Part shown: positions 8,831-16,386 of the stretch, piece by piece | Numbering within the stretch: position 1 is the first letter of the stretch | How the letters are laid out: the number at the start of each line of letters is the position of its first letter | Origin: an uncultured Bacteroidales bacterium | Lineage (GTDB): Bacteria > Bacteroidota > Bacteroidia > Bacteroidales > Muribaculaceae | Assembly (NCBI GenBank): GCA_947646295.1 | Contig: CANSGE010000003.1 | Location: forward strand, 1 to 34,899 | Direction: 5' to 3' | DNA: 34,899 nt | Notes under the pieces: generated by a model | Told to the model about the DNA's origin: nothing | What the model saw: only the letters and a program-made list of their open reading frames with translations | The model's database searches: none | Position numbers and translations under genes: made by a program

Positions 8831-9755
8831 CGGTGAGCACGGTGGCTTTGCCGCGGATGAGCTCAACGTCGGAGGCGGCCGGGATAAGCAGTGTGTCTCC
8901 GCGCTTTATCATTGAGCCGTCGGGGAGTTCGACGGCGCCCTCGATGCACATAAGTATCATGAAGGTGCCACGGGTGCGTCCCAGCTGACTTTGCCCATTG
9001 ACTTTGATGCGCTCTACCGTGAACGAGGGGCATGAAATAAGTGTGGCGTGCTCGCGCTCACGGTCATAGTCGGTAGTGTAGCTATCGTAAATGTTGTAGT
9101 CGAGGGCCTCGCGGGCGAGATCGGTGTGCAGCTCGCGTTTTTTGCCGTCGGCGTCGAGGCGGTCGTAGTCGTATATGCGGTATGTGACGTCGGACGGCTG
9201 CTGTATTTCGGCGAGCATGATACCTGCGCCGATCGCATGGACGCGTCCTGCGGGTATATAGAAAACATCGCCCGGATGTGCATCGTGTACGGCCACGGCA
9301 TCCATCACCGTCTTTTCGTGCACCATGCGTTCGTAATCGTCGGGGCTGATATTGTGTTTGAGTCCGGAGTAGATTTTAGCGCCCGGTTCGGCTGAGATGA
9401 TATACCAGACTTCGTTTTTGCCTGAGCAGAGAGCTCGTCGGGCAGCCATTTCCTGATCGGGATGCACTTGTACGGAGAGGTTGCTGCCGGCGTCGATGTA
9501 TTTTATAAGGAGTGGAAAGCGGTCGAATGTGGCTCCGGTAAGAGCCTCGCCATATTTCACCATGAGCTCATGCAGGGTAAGTCCGGCGTCCGGACCGTCG
9601 ATGACGCATGTCTGCTGCTCACCCATATCGGCTAATTCCCAGCTTTCACCTATTCCGCGGGTATTCTCGCCTGAGTCTTTGAATCGGGCGAGCCTGCTGC
9701 CACCCCAGATCTTGTGGAGCTGAAGTGAGTGAAATTTATAATGGGGCTGTATCAT
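8820..9755 (-). CDS. manA: Mannose-6-phosphate isomerase, class I
   Basis: Interconverts fructose-6-phosphate and mannose-6-phosphate, feeding GDP-mannose and fucose synthesis or mannose catabolism. At 311 residues it is the short Bacillus/Bacteroides-type enzyme, not the roughly 390-residue E. coli form. Zinc-site and active-site signatures of the cupin fold are present: VQVHPDQEMA near residue 97 (His and Gln ligands), GKNEVWYII near 112 (Glu ligand) and FYIPAGRVHAIG near 165 (His ligand), followed by EIQQPSDVTYRIYDYDR near 185. A C-terminal cupin-like half follows. A strong promoter and a leader of roughly 40 nt precede it. The gene is monocistronic here, convergent with the 634-aa gene, and separated from the glycogen unit by a terminator. 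Confidence 0.95.
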   Translation of the reverse strand: MIQPHYKFHSLQLHKIWGGSRLARFKDSGENTRGIGESWELADMGEQQTCVIDGPDAGLTLHELMVKYGEALTGATFDRFPLLIKYIDAGSNLSVQVHPDQEMAARRALCSGKNEVWYIISAEPGAKIYSGLKHNISPDDYERMVHEKTVMDAVAVHDAHPGDVFYIPAGRVHAIGAGIMLAEIQQPSDVTYRIYDYDRLDADGKKRELHTDLAREALDYNIYDSYTTDYDREREHATLISCPSFTVERIKVNGQSQLGRTRGTFMILMCIEGAVELPDGSMIKRGDTLLIPAASDVELIRGKATVLTATV

Positions 9756-9803
9756 TTGGGTTTAAGGTAAAATATCGACTTTATATTAACGCACTTTCGG
9801 CTG

Positions 9804-9835
9804 CAAAAGTATGAAAAGTCTTCAATCTTTGCAAA
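9804..9835 (-). promoter_or_regulatory. Promoter of manA
   Basis: On the minus strand, TTTG at 9835-9832, a 20-nt spacer and TACTTTTG at 9811-9804 match the Bacteroidetes consensus at both elements. The transcript would begin about 40 nt before the manA ATG. Confidence 0.75.
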
Positions 9836-9848
9836 AAAAGCGATAAAA

Positions 9849-9879
9849 AAGGATGCGCCGCCTTGCGCGGCGCATCCTT
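9849..9879 (-). terminator. Rho-independent terminator after glgP
   Basis: A perfect 13-bp stem (AAGGATGCGCCGC with its complement) encloses a 5-nt loop, and on the minus strand it is followed by a run of T. It sits about 20 nt past the glgP stop and ends the glycogen transcript before the manA promoter. Confidence 0.88.
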
Positions 9880-9898
9880 CAGTGAAATATTTTCAGGA

Positions 9899-12457
9899 TC
9901 AGATCCAGCGTGTGAACGCGAAGTCCATACGGTGGGGGAGTTCCTTATTGACAGGATAGATACGGTAACCGATGCGGAAGATACCGGCGTTCTTGACCTT
10001 CGACGAGAGTTCGTAGGTCACGATGTTGCCGTCGCGTTTCACTACCTTGAATTCTTTCTTGCCGGCGAGGTGTTCCTGGCCGTCTTCGTTGCGGTAGAGT
10101 ACTTCTTCGATTCCGAGGTCGTCAGCGAGGCCGTTGGTATCGAGAGTGATCTCGATGCGGTACGGTTCACCGGTGACGCCTTGCGAAGCTTCGGATGTAT
10201 GACGCATGTCGAGCACCTTGATGCCGTCCCAGGCTGCTGCCACTTTTTCTTTCCATGCCACGATTTCCTTAGCGAGGGCAAAGTCGTTGGCCTGGAGACG
10301 AGCTGAGCGGGCAGCTTCCTTGTCGTAGAAGCGTTCGATATAGTCGTCGATCATGCGCTTCATTGTATAGTGGGGAGCGATGTCGCCGATCGAACCCTTG
10401 ATATACTCGATCCAGCGGGGAGAGTATCCCTTGGAGTTTTTCTCGAAGTAGAGGGGGATGATCTCATTTTCGAGCATCTTGTATATAGTGGCGGCGTCGA
10501 GCTTATCCTGCTGTGACTGGTCGGTGTATGTGCGCTTGTCGGTGAGAGCCCAGCCGGCCTTTTCGTTGAAGCGGTAGCCTTCGTACCACCAGCCGTCGAG
10601 CACAGAGAAGTTGAGCACACCGTTCATCTCGGCTTTTTCGCCGGATGTACCGGATGCTTCGAGAGGACGTGTAGGTGTGTTGAGCCAGATGTCGACACCG
10701 GTCACGAGGCGCTTGGCCACGATCATATTATAGTCTTCGAGGAAGATGATCTTGCCGAGGAACTGGGGCATGCGCGAGATTTCCATGATGCGCTTGATGA
10801 GGCCCTGGCCGGCGCCGTCGGCGGGGTGAGCCTTGCCCGAGAAGATGAACTGCACGGGGAACTGCTCGTTGTTGACGATCTTGGCCAGACGGTCGAGGTC
10901 GGTGAAGAGCAGGTGGGCGCGCTTGTAGGTGGCGAAGCGGCGTGCGAAGCCGATGATGAGGGCGTTGGGGTTGATGCGGTCGAGGATGTCGATCACAGCA
11001 GAGGGATCACCCTGGTTGGCGAGCCATTTTTCCTTGAAGTCGCGTTTTACGAAGTTGATGAATTTATTCTTCATCGTGCAGCGGAGATTCCAGATTTCTT
11101 CGTCGCTGACATTGAAGATGGGCGCCCAAGCTTTGGGATCGCTCTGGTTCTGGAAGAATGCGGGTCCGAATTTCTGGCTGTAGAATTCTTTCCATTCCGA
11201 AGCGGCCCATGTGGGCATGTGCACGCCGTTGGTCACGTATCCCACGTGGCTTTCTTCCCAAGTGTAGCCTTTCCAGATACCGGCAAACATCTTCTGCGAT
11301 ACGATACCGTGGAGTTTCGATACGCCGTTGGCTTCCTGGCAGGTGTTGAGTGCGAATACGCTCATGGAGAAGCGTTCGGGGGTATCGGGGTTTTCGCGGC
11401 CCATGTTCATGAGGTCGTTCCATGAGATACCGAGTTTGGCGGGGAATTCGCCGAGGTACTTGCCTGCGAGGCTTTCGTCGAAGTAGTCGTGACCGGCGGG
11501 CACGGGGGTATGTACTGTGTAGAGGCCCGAAGCGCGTACTATTTCGAGAGCTGTATTGAAGTCGAGGTGGTCTTCCTGCACGTAGTCAACGAGACGCTGG
11601 AGGTTGAGCAGAGCTGCGTGGCCTTCGTTGCAGTGGTAGAGCTGGCTGCGGATGCCGAGTTTCTTGAGCATGAGCACACCGCCGATCCCGAGGAGGTATT
11701 CCTGCTTGATACGGTTTTCCCAGTCGCCGCCATAGAGCTGGTGGGTGATGGGGCGGTCGTATTCGCTGTTCATGTCGAAGTCGGTGTCGAGCAGGTAGAG
11801 CTTCATGCGGCCCACGTTTACGCGCCAGATGTGGCTATAGACGATGCGGCCGGGGTAGGGCACTTCGAGGATCATCGGATGGCCGTTCTTGTCGAGTACT
11901 TGCTCGATGGGGAGCTGGTTGAAGTTCTGGGGCTCGTATTTGGCTATCTGCTGGCCGTCCACGCTGAGGCTCTGAGTGAAGTAGCCGTAGCGGTAGAGGA
12001 AGCCTACAGCTGTCATGTCGACGCGGGAGTCGGAAGCTTCCTTGATGTAGTCGCCGGCGAGTACGCCGAGACCGCCCGAATATATTTTCAGACAGTTGCA
12101 CAGGCCGTATTCCATCGAGAAGTATGATACTGACGGAACGTCGGTGCGCATGGGCTGTGCGAGATATTCCTTGAGGTCGTTGTAGACGAGAGTTACACGA
12201 TCCATGATGTCGCGGTCGGCGAGGATTTCGTCGATGCGGTCGGATGTGAGTTGCTGGAGCACCATGACGGGATTTTCGCCGGTGTTGCGCCAGAGTGAGG
12301 GGTCGAGGTCGCGGAAGAGCGCTTTTGCTTCGCTATTCCATACCCACCACAGGTTACGTGCGATTTCCTCGAGCGGCTTGAGCTGTGCGGGGAGCTCAGC
12401 TTTGATAGTCATGTCGCGCCACACGGGGGTGTTGGTCTTACTAACTGGAATTTTCAT
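9899..12457 (-). CDS. glgP: Alpha-glucan (glycogen) phosphorylase, GT35
   Basis: Releases glucose-1-phosphate from alpha-1,4-glucan ends using phosphate and pyridoxal phosphate. The 852-residue protein belongs to the bacterial subfamily that begins with a DUF3417 segment ([22 protein letters not shown] near residue 35) rather than the muscle or MalP type. Family signatures include [28 protein letters not shown] near 105, HCNEGHAA near 273, [18 protein letters not shown] near 500 and [14 protein letters not shown] near 600, where cofactor and substrate bind. The ORF is uninterrupted. It lies downstream of glycogen synthase, about 73 nt after that gene's ancestral stop and 264 nt after its premature stop, with no clear promoter of its own, so it probably shares the upstream glycogen promoter. 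An early stop upstream could lower its expression through polarity. Confidence 0.95.
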   Translation of the reverse strand: MKIPVSKTNTPVWRDMTIKAELPAQLKPLEEIARNLWWVWNSEAKALFRDLDPSLWRNTGENPVMVLQQLTSDRIDEILADRDIMDRVTLVYNDLKEYLAQPMRTDVPSVSYFSMEYGLCNCLKIYSGGLGVLAGDYIKEASDSRVDMTAVGFLYRYGYFTQSLSVDGQQIAKYEPQNFNQLPIEQVLDKNGHPMILEVPYPGRIVYSHIWRVNVGRMKLYLLDTDFDMNSEYDRPITHQLYGGDWENRIKQEYLLGIGGVLMLKKLGIRSQLYHCNEGHAALLNLQRLVDYVQEDHLDFNTALEIVRASGLYTVHTPVPAGHDYFDESLAGKYLGEFPAKLGISWNDLMNMGRENPDTPERFSMSVFALNTCQEANGVSKLHGIVSQKMFAGIWKGYTWEESHVGYVTNGVHMPTWAASEWKEFYSQKFGPAFFQNQSDPKAWAPIFNVSDEEIWNLRCTMKNKFINFVKRDFKEKWLANQGDPSAVIDILDRINPNALIIGFARRFATYKRAHLLFTDLDRLAKIVNNEQFPVQFIFSGKAHPADGAGQGLIKRIMEISRMPQFLGKIIFLEDYNMIVAKRLVTGVDIWLNTPTRPLEASGTSGEKAEMNGVLNFSVLDGWWYEGYRFNEKAGWALTDKRTYTDQSQQDKLDAATIYKMLENEIIPLYFEKNSKGYSPRWIEYIKGSIGDIAPHYTMKRMIDDYIERFYDKEAARSARLQANDFALAKEIVAWKEKVAAAWDGIKVLDMRHTSEASQGVTGEPYRIEITLDTNGLADDLGIEEVLYRNEDGQEHLAGKKEFKVVKRDGNIVTYELSSKVKNAGIFRIGYRIYPVNKELPHRMDFAFTRWI

Positions 12458-12529
12458 TTGATATAACTTACCTTTTAGTTTAATATCGTGTATATATTGT
12501 AAAATGAAGTATTTACGTTTGTGGGGTAT

Positions 12530-14167
12530 TTACTTCTTTTTGGAGAGGGCTATCCGGTATGCTTCCACATATTCGGCGAAGAAGTGGCTCCAATCGGCTG
12601 CTGCGGCGGTAGCCATTGCGGCGCGGGAGATTTCGGCGCGCTGCTTGGCGGGAGCGTCGATGAGACCCTTGACGATTTCGGAGATTTCGCTTACCACATT
12701 GTCTTATTTGGAGTCGGTACGCTATACCACAGCCACGCCGGTATCGGCGAGTGTGACGCCGCGGTGAGAGAGCACCCATTGTCCGAAGCCGGATAGTGAT
12801 GTCGTCACGGTAGGCACGCCGAAGGCCACACTTTCGAGCGGGGTATATCCCCAAGGCTCGTAGTATGAGGGAAATACGGTGGCATCCATGCCGATGAGCA
12901 GATCGTAGTACGGCATGTCGAAGATACCGTCGCGTCCGTTGAGGTAGCAGGGCACATATATCACCGACACTTGCCCCTGCTGGGTGGCGGAGGCGAAGCC
13001 GAGCTGATGTATACGTGCGTTGATCGGGTCTTCGTTGTAGTTGTGGAGCGCGTGCGTGATCACGGGGTCAGCCAGACGCGTATGGTTGTGGTTTTCGGCT
13101 GCGAGGCGCAGGTCGAAGCGCGGGTCGCCGGCCCATGCGGGCACCATGACGAAAGCCACGGCGGGGCGGTCGGTCACGGTCTCGTTGAGTCGGGCTGCCA
13201 CATCGCAGAATACGTCGATACCTTTGTTGCGGTACTCGCAGCGGCCCGAGGTGGCCAGGATGAAAGTATCGGCGGGCAGGTCGCGGCCGGTGAGGGCGCG
13301 TGCTATGTCGAGCATGCGTTCGCGGGCGGCTGCGCGTCCTTTGTTGAATTTTATCTTACCCGGCACGAATCCCGGCTCAAAACCGTTGGGCGTCACGACG
13401 TCGGGGCGGCGTGTGAGCAATTGTTCACATTCGCGGGCTGTGACGTCGCTTACGGTAGTGAATGCGTCGGCCTGCAGGGCCGCGGTCTTTTCGAGAGAGT
13501 GTTTCGACTCCATGTTGAGCTCACGGGCCATCTGGTCGCCGTCGTAGCCCGGGAGGTAGTCGTAGAGGGGCTTGCCGTTGCCGCAGATGCTGCGGCCGAT
13601 GCTGGTGGCATGGGTGGTGAAGACAGTAGCGATGCGGGGCATGCGTGATTTCACTTCGAGCAGGCCCATTCCGGTGGTCCATTCGTCGAAGTGTGCTATG
13701 ATATTTTTGCTTTCGGGTGCGAGGAATTCCGCGAGTGAGCATATCACCTCGGCAGCTGCGCGGGAGAATGCGCAGGCTTCGTCGTAGTCGCCGTAGGCAT
13801 GCAGCGAGTCGACGCCGAATTCTTTCCAGATATGTCCGTAGAATTCATCTTTTGAAGCATATAGAGCGTCAAATTTGACGAGGACTGCTATCGGGCGCCC
13901 CGGGATGTCCCAGCGGCCTACGCGCACTTGCACACCTTCGGGCAGCAGTGCCGTCTGGCGCCACTTTTTCAGAAGCGTTTTTGATTCAGTGAAGTCGGGG
14001 GCCGGATGTTCGTCCGTCCATACGTCCGGGCCTATGAATATGACTTTGTCTTTGTAACAATCCTGTAGAGTCTTGGCCTTGGTTGAAAGCACGGTGTAGA
14101 TACCGCCTATCTTGTTGCAAACCTCCCAACTCGTTTCAAATATCAAATCTATAGCTTGTTGAGGCAT
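12530..14167 (-). pseudogene. Glycogen synthase (GT3) with two in-frame premature stops
   Basis: The start FETSWEVCNKIGGIYTVLSTKA is the signature of GT3 (animal/fungal-type) glycogen synthases, which extend glycogen from a nucleotide-sugar donor; Bacteroidetes carry this type. The donor/acid region FPSYYEPWGYTPLE is intact near residue 435. Translation stops at codon 482 (TAG at 12724-12722). Reading on in the same frame gives RTDSK, a TAA as codon 488, then DNVVSEISEIVKGLIDAPAK and so on to ADWSHFFAEYVEAYRIALSKKK and a natural TAA at 12532-12530. The restored length of 545 codons fits the family. No frameshift is needed; both stops are one substitution from Tyr codons. The truncated 481-aa product would lack the last 64 residues, including the C-terminal helices that pack the GT-B fold. 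Either a recent pseudogene or a consensus error. Confidence 0.85.
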
Positions 14168-14193
14168 AAGTACGAAATTTCGTTTTCAGGGCG

Positions 14194-14224
14194 CAAAGAT
14201 ACGAAAATCTTTCTAAAAATCCAA
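14194..14224 (-). promoter_or_regulatory. Promoter of the glycogen synthase/phosphorylase unit
   Basis: On the minus strand, TTG at 14224-14222, a 20-nt spacer and TATCTTTG at 14201-14194 fit the Bacteroidetes consensus. The start site should lie near 14190, about 20 nt before the synthase ATG. The -33 element abuts an 18-bp palindrome. Confidence 0.72.
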
Positions 14225-14241
14225 CAAATCAGCTGATTTGT
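14224..14241. promoter_or_regulatory. 18-bp perfect palindrome, candidate operator
   Basis: ACAAATCAGCTGATTTGT is identical to its reverse complement over all 18 bases. Taking the TATCTTTG box as -7, its centre is at about -42 of the glycogen promoter, and its edge touches the -33 element. That is the spot used by class II activators such as CRP-type dimers. There is no T-tract and no loop, so a protein site is more likely than a terminator. The cognate regulator is not in the window. Confidence 0.5.
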
Positions 14242-14265
14242 GGTTTTTCAGCCCGATTATAGCAC

Positions 14266-14293
14266 AAGAGACGCGCCCCCGGGCGCGTCTCTT
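14266..14293 (-). terminator. Hairpin after the purF-like gene
   Basis: AAGAGACGCGCCC and its exact complement form a 13-bp GC-rich stem around a 2-nt centre (so the real loop is slightly larger), starting two nt after the purF-like stop. There is no long T-run on either side, so termination may be weaker than at the glgP hairpin, or the stem may mainly protect the mRNA 3' end. Confidence 0.65.
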
Positions 14294-14295
14294 GC

Positions 14296-15705
14296 TTAGA
14301 AGTGGCTTGTGCCGTCGAAGCAGTGGGTGCACACTTTGCATTTTGGCAGTCCGATAGCGGCCACGAGGGTTTCGATGGAGTTGAATTTCAGCGATGTCAG
14401 TCCGAAGCGTTCGCGGATTTTCTCCACCATAGCCTTGTAGCGGGGCGAGTCGGTGCGTGCATATTCCTCGAGGTGGGCGTTAGGATCGCCCTCAAGCTCG
14501 CCGATGATGCGGCGTGTGAGCAGTTCCATGTCGGATTTCGACGAAGTGAAGCCTATGTATTTGCAACCGTAGATGAGCGGCGGCGAGGCGATGCGCATGT
14601 GCACTTCCTTGGCGCCACATTCGAACAGTGTGTGTACGTTGTCATTGAGCTGTGTCCCGCGCACGATGGAGTCGTCGCAGAAGAGTGCGCGCTTGCCATT
14701 GAGCATGGCGCGGTTGGGTATGAGCTTCATCTTTGCCACCAGGTCGCGCAGGCTCTGGTCCGACGGGGTGAAGCTGCGGGGCCATGTGGGGGTGTACTTG
14801 CAGATGCAGCGGTGGTAGGGCACGCCTTTGCCGGCGGCATATCCGAGGGCCATGCCCACACCCGAGTCGGGGATACCGCAGGCGCAATCCACTTCGGTGT
14901 CATCCTTGCGGCCCATCTCGAAGCCTGATGTGAAGCGGGCCTCTTCGACGTTGCGGCCTTCATAGCACGAGGTAGGGAAGCCATAGTAGGCCCATAGGAA
15001 AGAGCATACCTGCATTTCGTCGCCGGGTTCGCGGATCACGTTGATGCTCTCCTCAGTGAATTCCACGATTTCGCCGGGGCCGAGATCGCGCAGCGGAGTA
15101 TAGTCGAGATTGGGGAATGCCGAGCTTTCCGATGTGGCGGCGTACGCACCGTCCTTCGAGCCGATGATGATCGGGGTGCGGCCCAGGCGGTCGCGGGCGG
15201 CTATGATGGAGTGCTCGGTGAGGATGAGCATCGAGCATGAACCTTCGATTTTGTCGTATACGTTCTCGATGCCTTCCTTGAATGTGGCGCCCTGATTGAT
15301 GAGCAGAGCCACCAGCTCGGTCTGGTTTGTCTTGCCCGACGATAGCTCGCCGAAGTGCACGCCCTGCTCGAGCAGCTTGCGCTCAAGTTCGTCGATGTTG
15401 CATATCTTTGCCACAGTGACGATGGCATACTTGCCCAGATGCGAGTTGATGATGATAGGCTGCGGATCGGTATCGCTGATCACACCGATGCCCGTATGGC
15501 CGTGGAATTTATCCAGCTCTTTCTCAAACTTGGTGCGGAAATATGTACTTTCGAGCGAGTGGATAGAGCGACAGAAACGATGGTCTTCGCTGTCGTAAGT
15601 GGCAAGTCCCGCGCGGCGGGTACCCATGTGGGAGTTGTAATCGACACCGTAGAAAAGATCGGTGCGGCAGGGCCGTTTCGACGCAACTCCAAAAAAGCCT
15701 CCCAT
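14296..15705 (-). CDS. purF: PurF-like amidophosphoribosyltransferase lacking the N-terminal Cys
   Basis: Relatives make 5-phosphoribosylamine from PRPP and glutamine, the first purine step. I moved the start from 15771 to the ATG at 15705, which gives MGGFFGVAS aligned with the MCGI/V start of class II amidotransferases and leaves a 469-residue product. The glutaminase-like domain spans about 1-230 (HMGTRRAGLATY near 26, SSGKTNQTE near 122, SCSMLILTEHSIIAARDRLG near 156). The phosphoribosyltransferase domain follows, with the PRPP motif ALFCDDSIVRGTQL at 340-353. Cysteines 234, 381, 459 and 462 occupy places resembling the four 4Fe-4S ligands of the Bacillus enzyme (inference). The catalytic N-terminal Cys is replaced by Gly, so glutamine hydrolysis by the usual route is not expected. 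To my recollection this short Gly-Gly form is widespread in Bacteroidales, so it is not a lesion. Confidence 0.85.
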   Translation of the reverse strand: MGGFFGVASKRPCRTDLFYGVDYNSHMGTRRAGLATYDSEDHRFCRSIHSLESTYFRTKFEKELDKFHGHTGIGVISDTDPQPIIINSHLGKYAIVTVAKICNIDELERKLLEQGVHFGELSSGKTNQTELVALLINQGATFKEGIENVYDKIEGSCSMLILTEHSIIAARDRLGRTPIIIGSKDGAYAATSESSAFPNLDYTPLRDLGPGEIVEFTEESINVIREPGDEMQVCSFLWAYYGFPTSCYEGRNVEEARFTSGFEMGRKDDTEVDCACGIPDSGVGMALGYAAGKGVPYHRCICKYTPTWPRSFTPSDQSLRDLVAKMKLIPNRAMLNGKRALFCDDSIVRGTQLNDNVHTLFECGAKEVHMRIASPPLIYGCKYIGFTSSKSDMELLTRRIIGELEGDPNAHLEEYARTDSPRYKAMVEKIRERFGLTSLKFNSIETLVAAIGLPKCKVCTHCFDGTSHF

Positions 15706-15740
15706 AAGAAATAAATTGTTGTTGGTCCTAAAAACAGCTG

Positions 15741-15771
15741 CAAAGGTAAGTATGATTCGTCGAATATGCAA
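15741..15771 (-). promoter_or_regulatory. Promoter of the purF-like gene
   Basis: On the minus strand, TTG at 15771-15769, a 20-nt spacer and TACCTTTG at 15748-15741 fit the consensus. The -7 box ends 35 nt before the preferred ATG at 15705 and lies inside the longer ORF-track call, which supports the shorter start. Confidence 0.65.
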
Positions 15772-15790
15772 TGCTCATCAAAAAAATTCT

Positions 15791-15798
15791 TAAATTTG
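15791..15798 (+). promoter_or_regulatory. -7 box directly before the 178-aa membrane protein gene
   Basis: TAAATTTG matches TAnnTTTG and ends four nt before the ATG at 15803. Transcription would begin at or just inside the start codon, predicting a leaderless mRNA. No convincing -33 element is visible. Confidence 0.45.
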
Positions 15799-15802
15799 CG
15801 CC

Positions 15803-16339
15803 ATGAAAAAGTGGTCAGGAGTACTTTTAGGAATAATCTTGTTTGTCACCTTCGGCATTACTATCTTTGGCGCGATGGCATATCGCGATACGTATATCGC
15901 TGTGTGGGTGGCGCCTCTCATCGCGCTTTTTGTGGCCGGGGCGCTCTCGCCATTCATAGGCACGCGCTGGCGCAGGCTCACAGGCTTTCAGCGCGACTGG
16001 CTCAACGTGCTCACGCATTTCATCGTAGTGGGATGTTTTGTGTTCGGCGCCTTTCTTTCTTTTAATTATATGTTCGCGCGCGAGGCGTCGGAGGAAGCCA
16101 TCGAGGCACACGTCGTGCGCAAGTATTCCGAGCAGCACACCCGCTACCGCCGCTCGGGGCGCCGCATGCGTATCCCCGACGGACATTACACCACATGGCA
16201 CGTCGACGTGGAGCTCCCGGACGGCCGCATCTCCAAGCGTGCCGTCGATTTCTCCCGTTACCGCCGTATCCGGGTCGGCGCCCCCTATCGCCTGCATGTG
16301 CGCAGCGGCCTTTTCGGATTCAAGGTCATACGTAGTTGA
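15803..16339 (+). CDS. Small membrane protein of unknown function
   Basis: 178 residues. Three hydrophobic segments are visible: about 5-26 (VLLGIILFVTFGITIFGAMA), 32-51 (IAVWVAPLIALFVAGALSPF) and 67-88 (LNVLTHFIVVGCFVFGAFLSF). A basic, Arg/Tyr-rich soluble domain of about 85 residues follows (RRSGRRMRIPDGHYTTWHVDVELPDG..., ending GLFGFKVIRS) and looks like a small beta domain. No family is recognised. It is divergent from the purF-like gene and 47 bp upstream of PBP1A in the same direction, where a second promoter lies. A role at the cell envelope is plausible from location only. Confidence 0.75.
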   Translation: MKKWSGVLLGIILFVTFGITIFGAMAYRDTYIAVWVAPLIALFVAGALSPFIGTRWRRLTGFQRDWLNVLTHFIVVGCFVFGAFLSFNYMFAREASEEAIEAHVVRKYSEQHTRYRRSGRRMRIPDGHYTTWHVDVELPDGRISKRAVDFSRYRRIRVGAPYRLHVRSGLFGFKVIRS

Positions 16340-16350
16340 AATTTTTTTGC

Positions 16351-16358
16351 TACCTTTG
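16351..16358 (+). promoter_or_regulatory. -7 box of the PBP1A gene
   Basis: TACCTTTG matches TAnnTTTG and lies 28 nt before the PBP1A ATG. A clear -33 element at the right spacing is not seen. Confidence 0.5.
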
Positions 16359-16386
16359 CGTATTATATCAATAACAAGCCAATACC

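Noticed and set aside
7634-8866. 410-aa minus-strand ORF opposite the 634-aa gene
   Set aside because: It is fully antisense to a gene with a coupled start, is full of His/Arg/Gln runs without domain character, and has no promoter. A shadow ORF.
11489-12127. 212-aa plus-strand ORF opposite glgP
   Set aside because: Antisense shadow in a strongly conserved phosphorylase gene; its Val/Glu/Ala-rich composition comes from the complementary codons.
12700-12724. Programmed readthrough, pyrrolysine or stop reassignment at the synthase stops
   Set aside because: Two different stop codons (TAG, then TAA) would both need decoding, and TAA ends other genes here (asd, glgS itself). No recoding element was seen. 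Mutation or consensus error is simpler.
12513-12854. 113-aa minus-strand ORF overlapping the end of glycogen synthase, possible frameshifted tail
   Set aside because: It is Arg-rich nonsense. The true C-terminal tail lies in the original synthase frame beyond the two stops, so no frameshift is involved.
14302-14928. 208-aa plus-strand ORF opposite the purF-like gene
   Set aside because: Antisense shadow with no start signals or recognisable domain.
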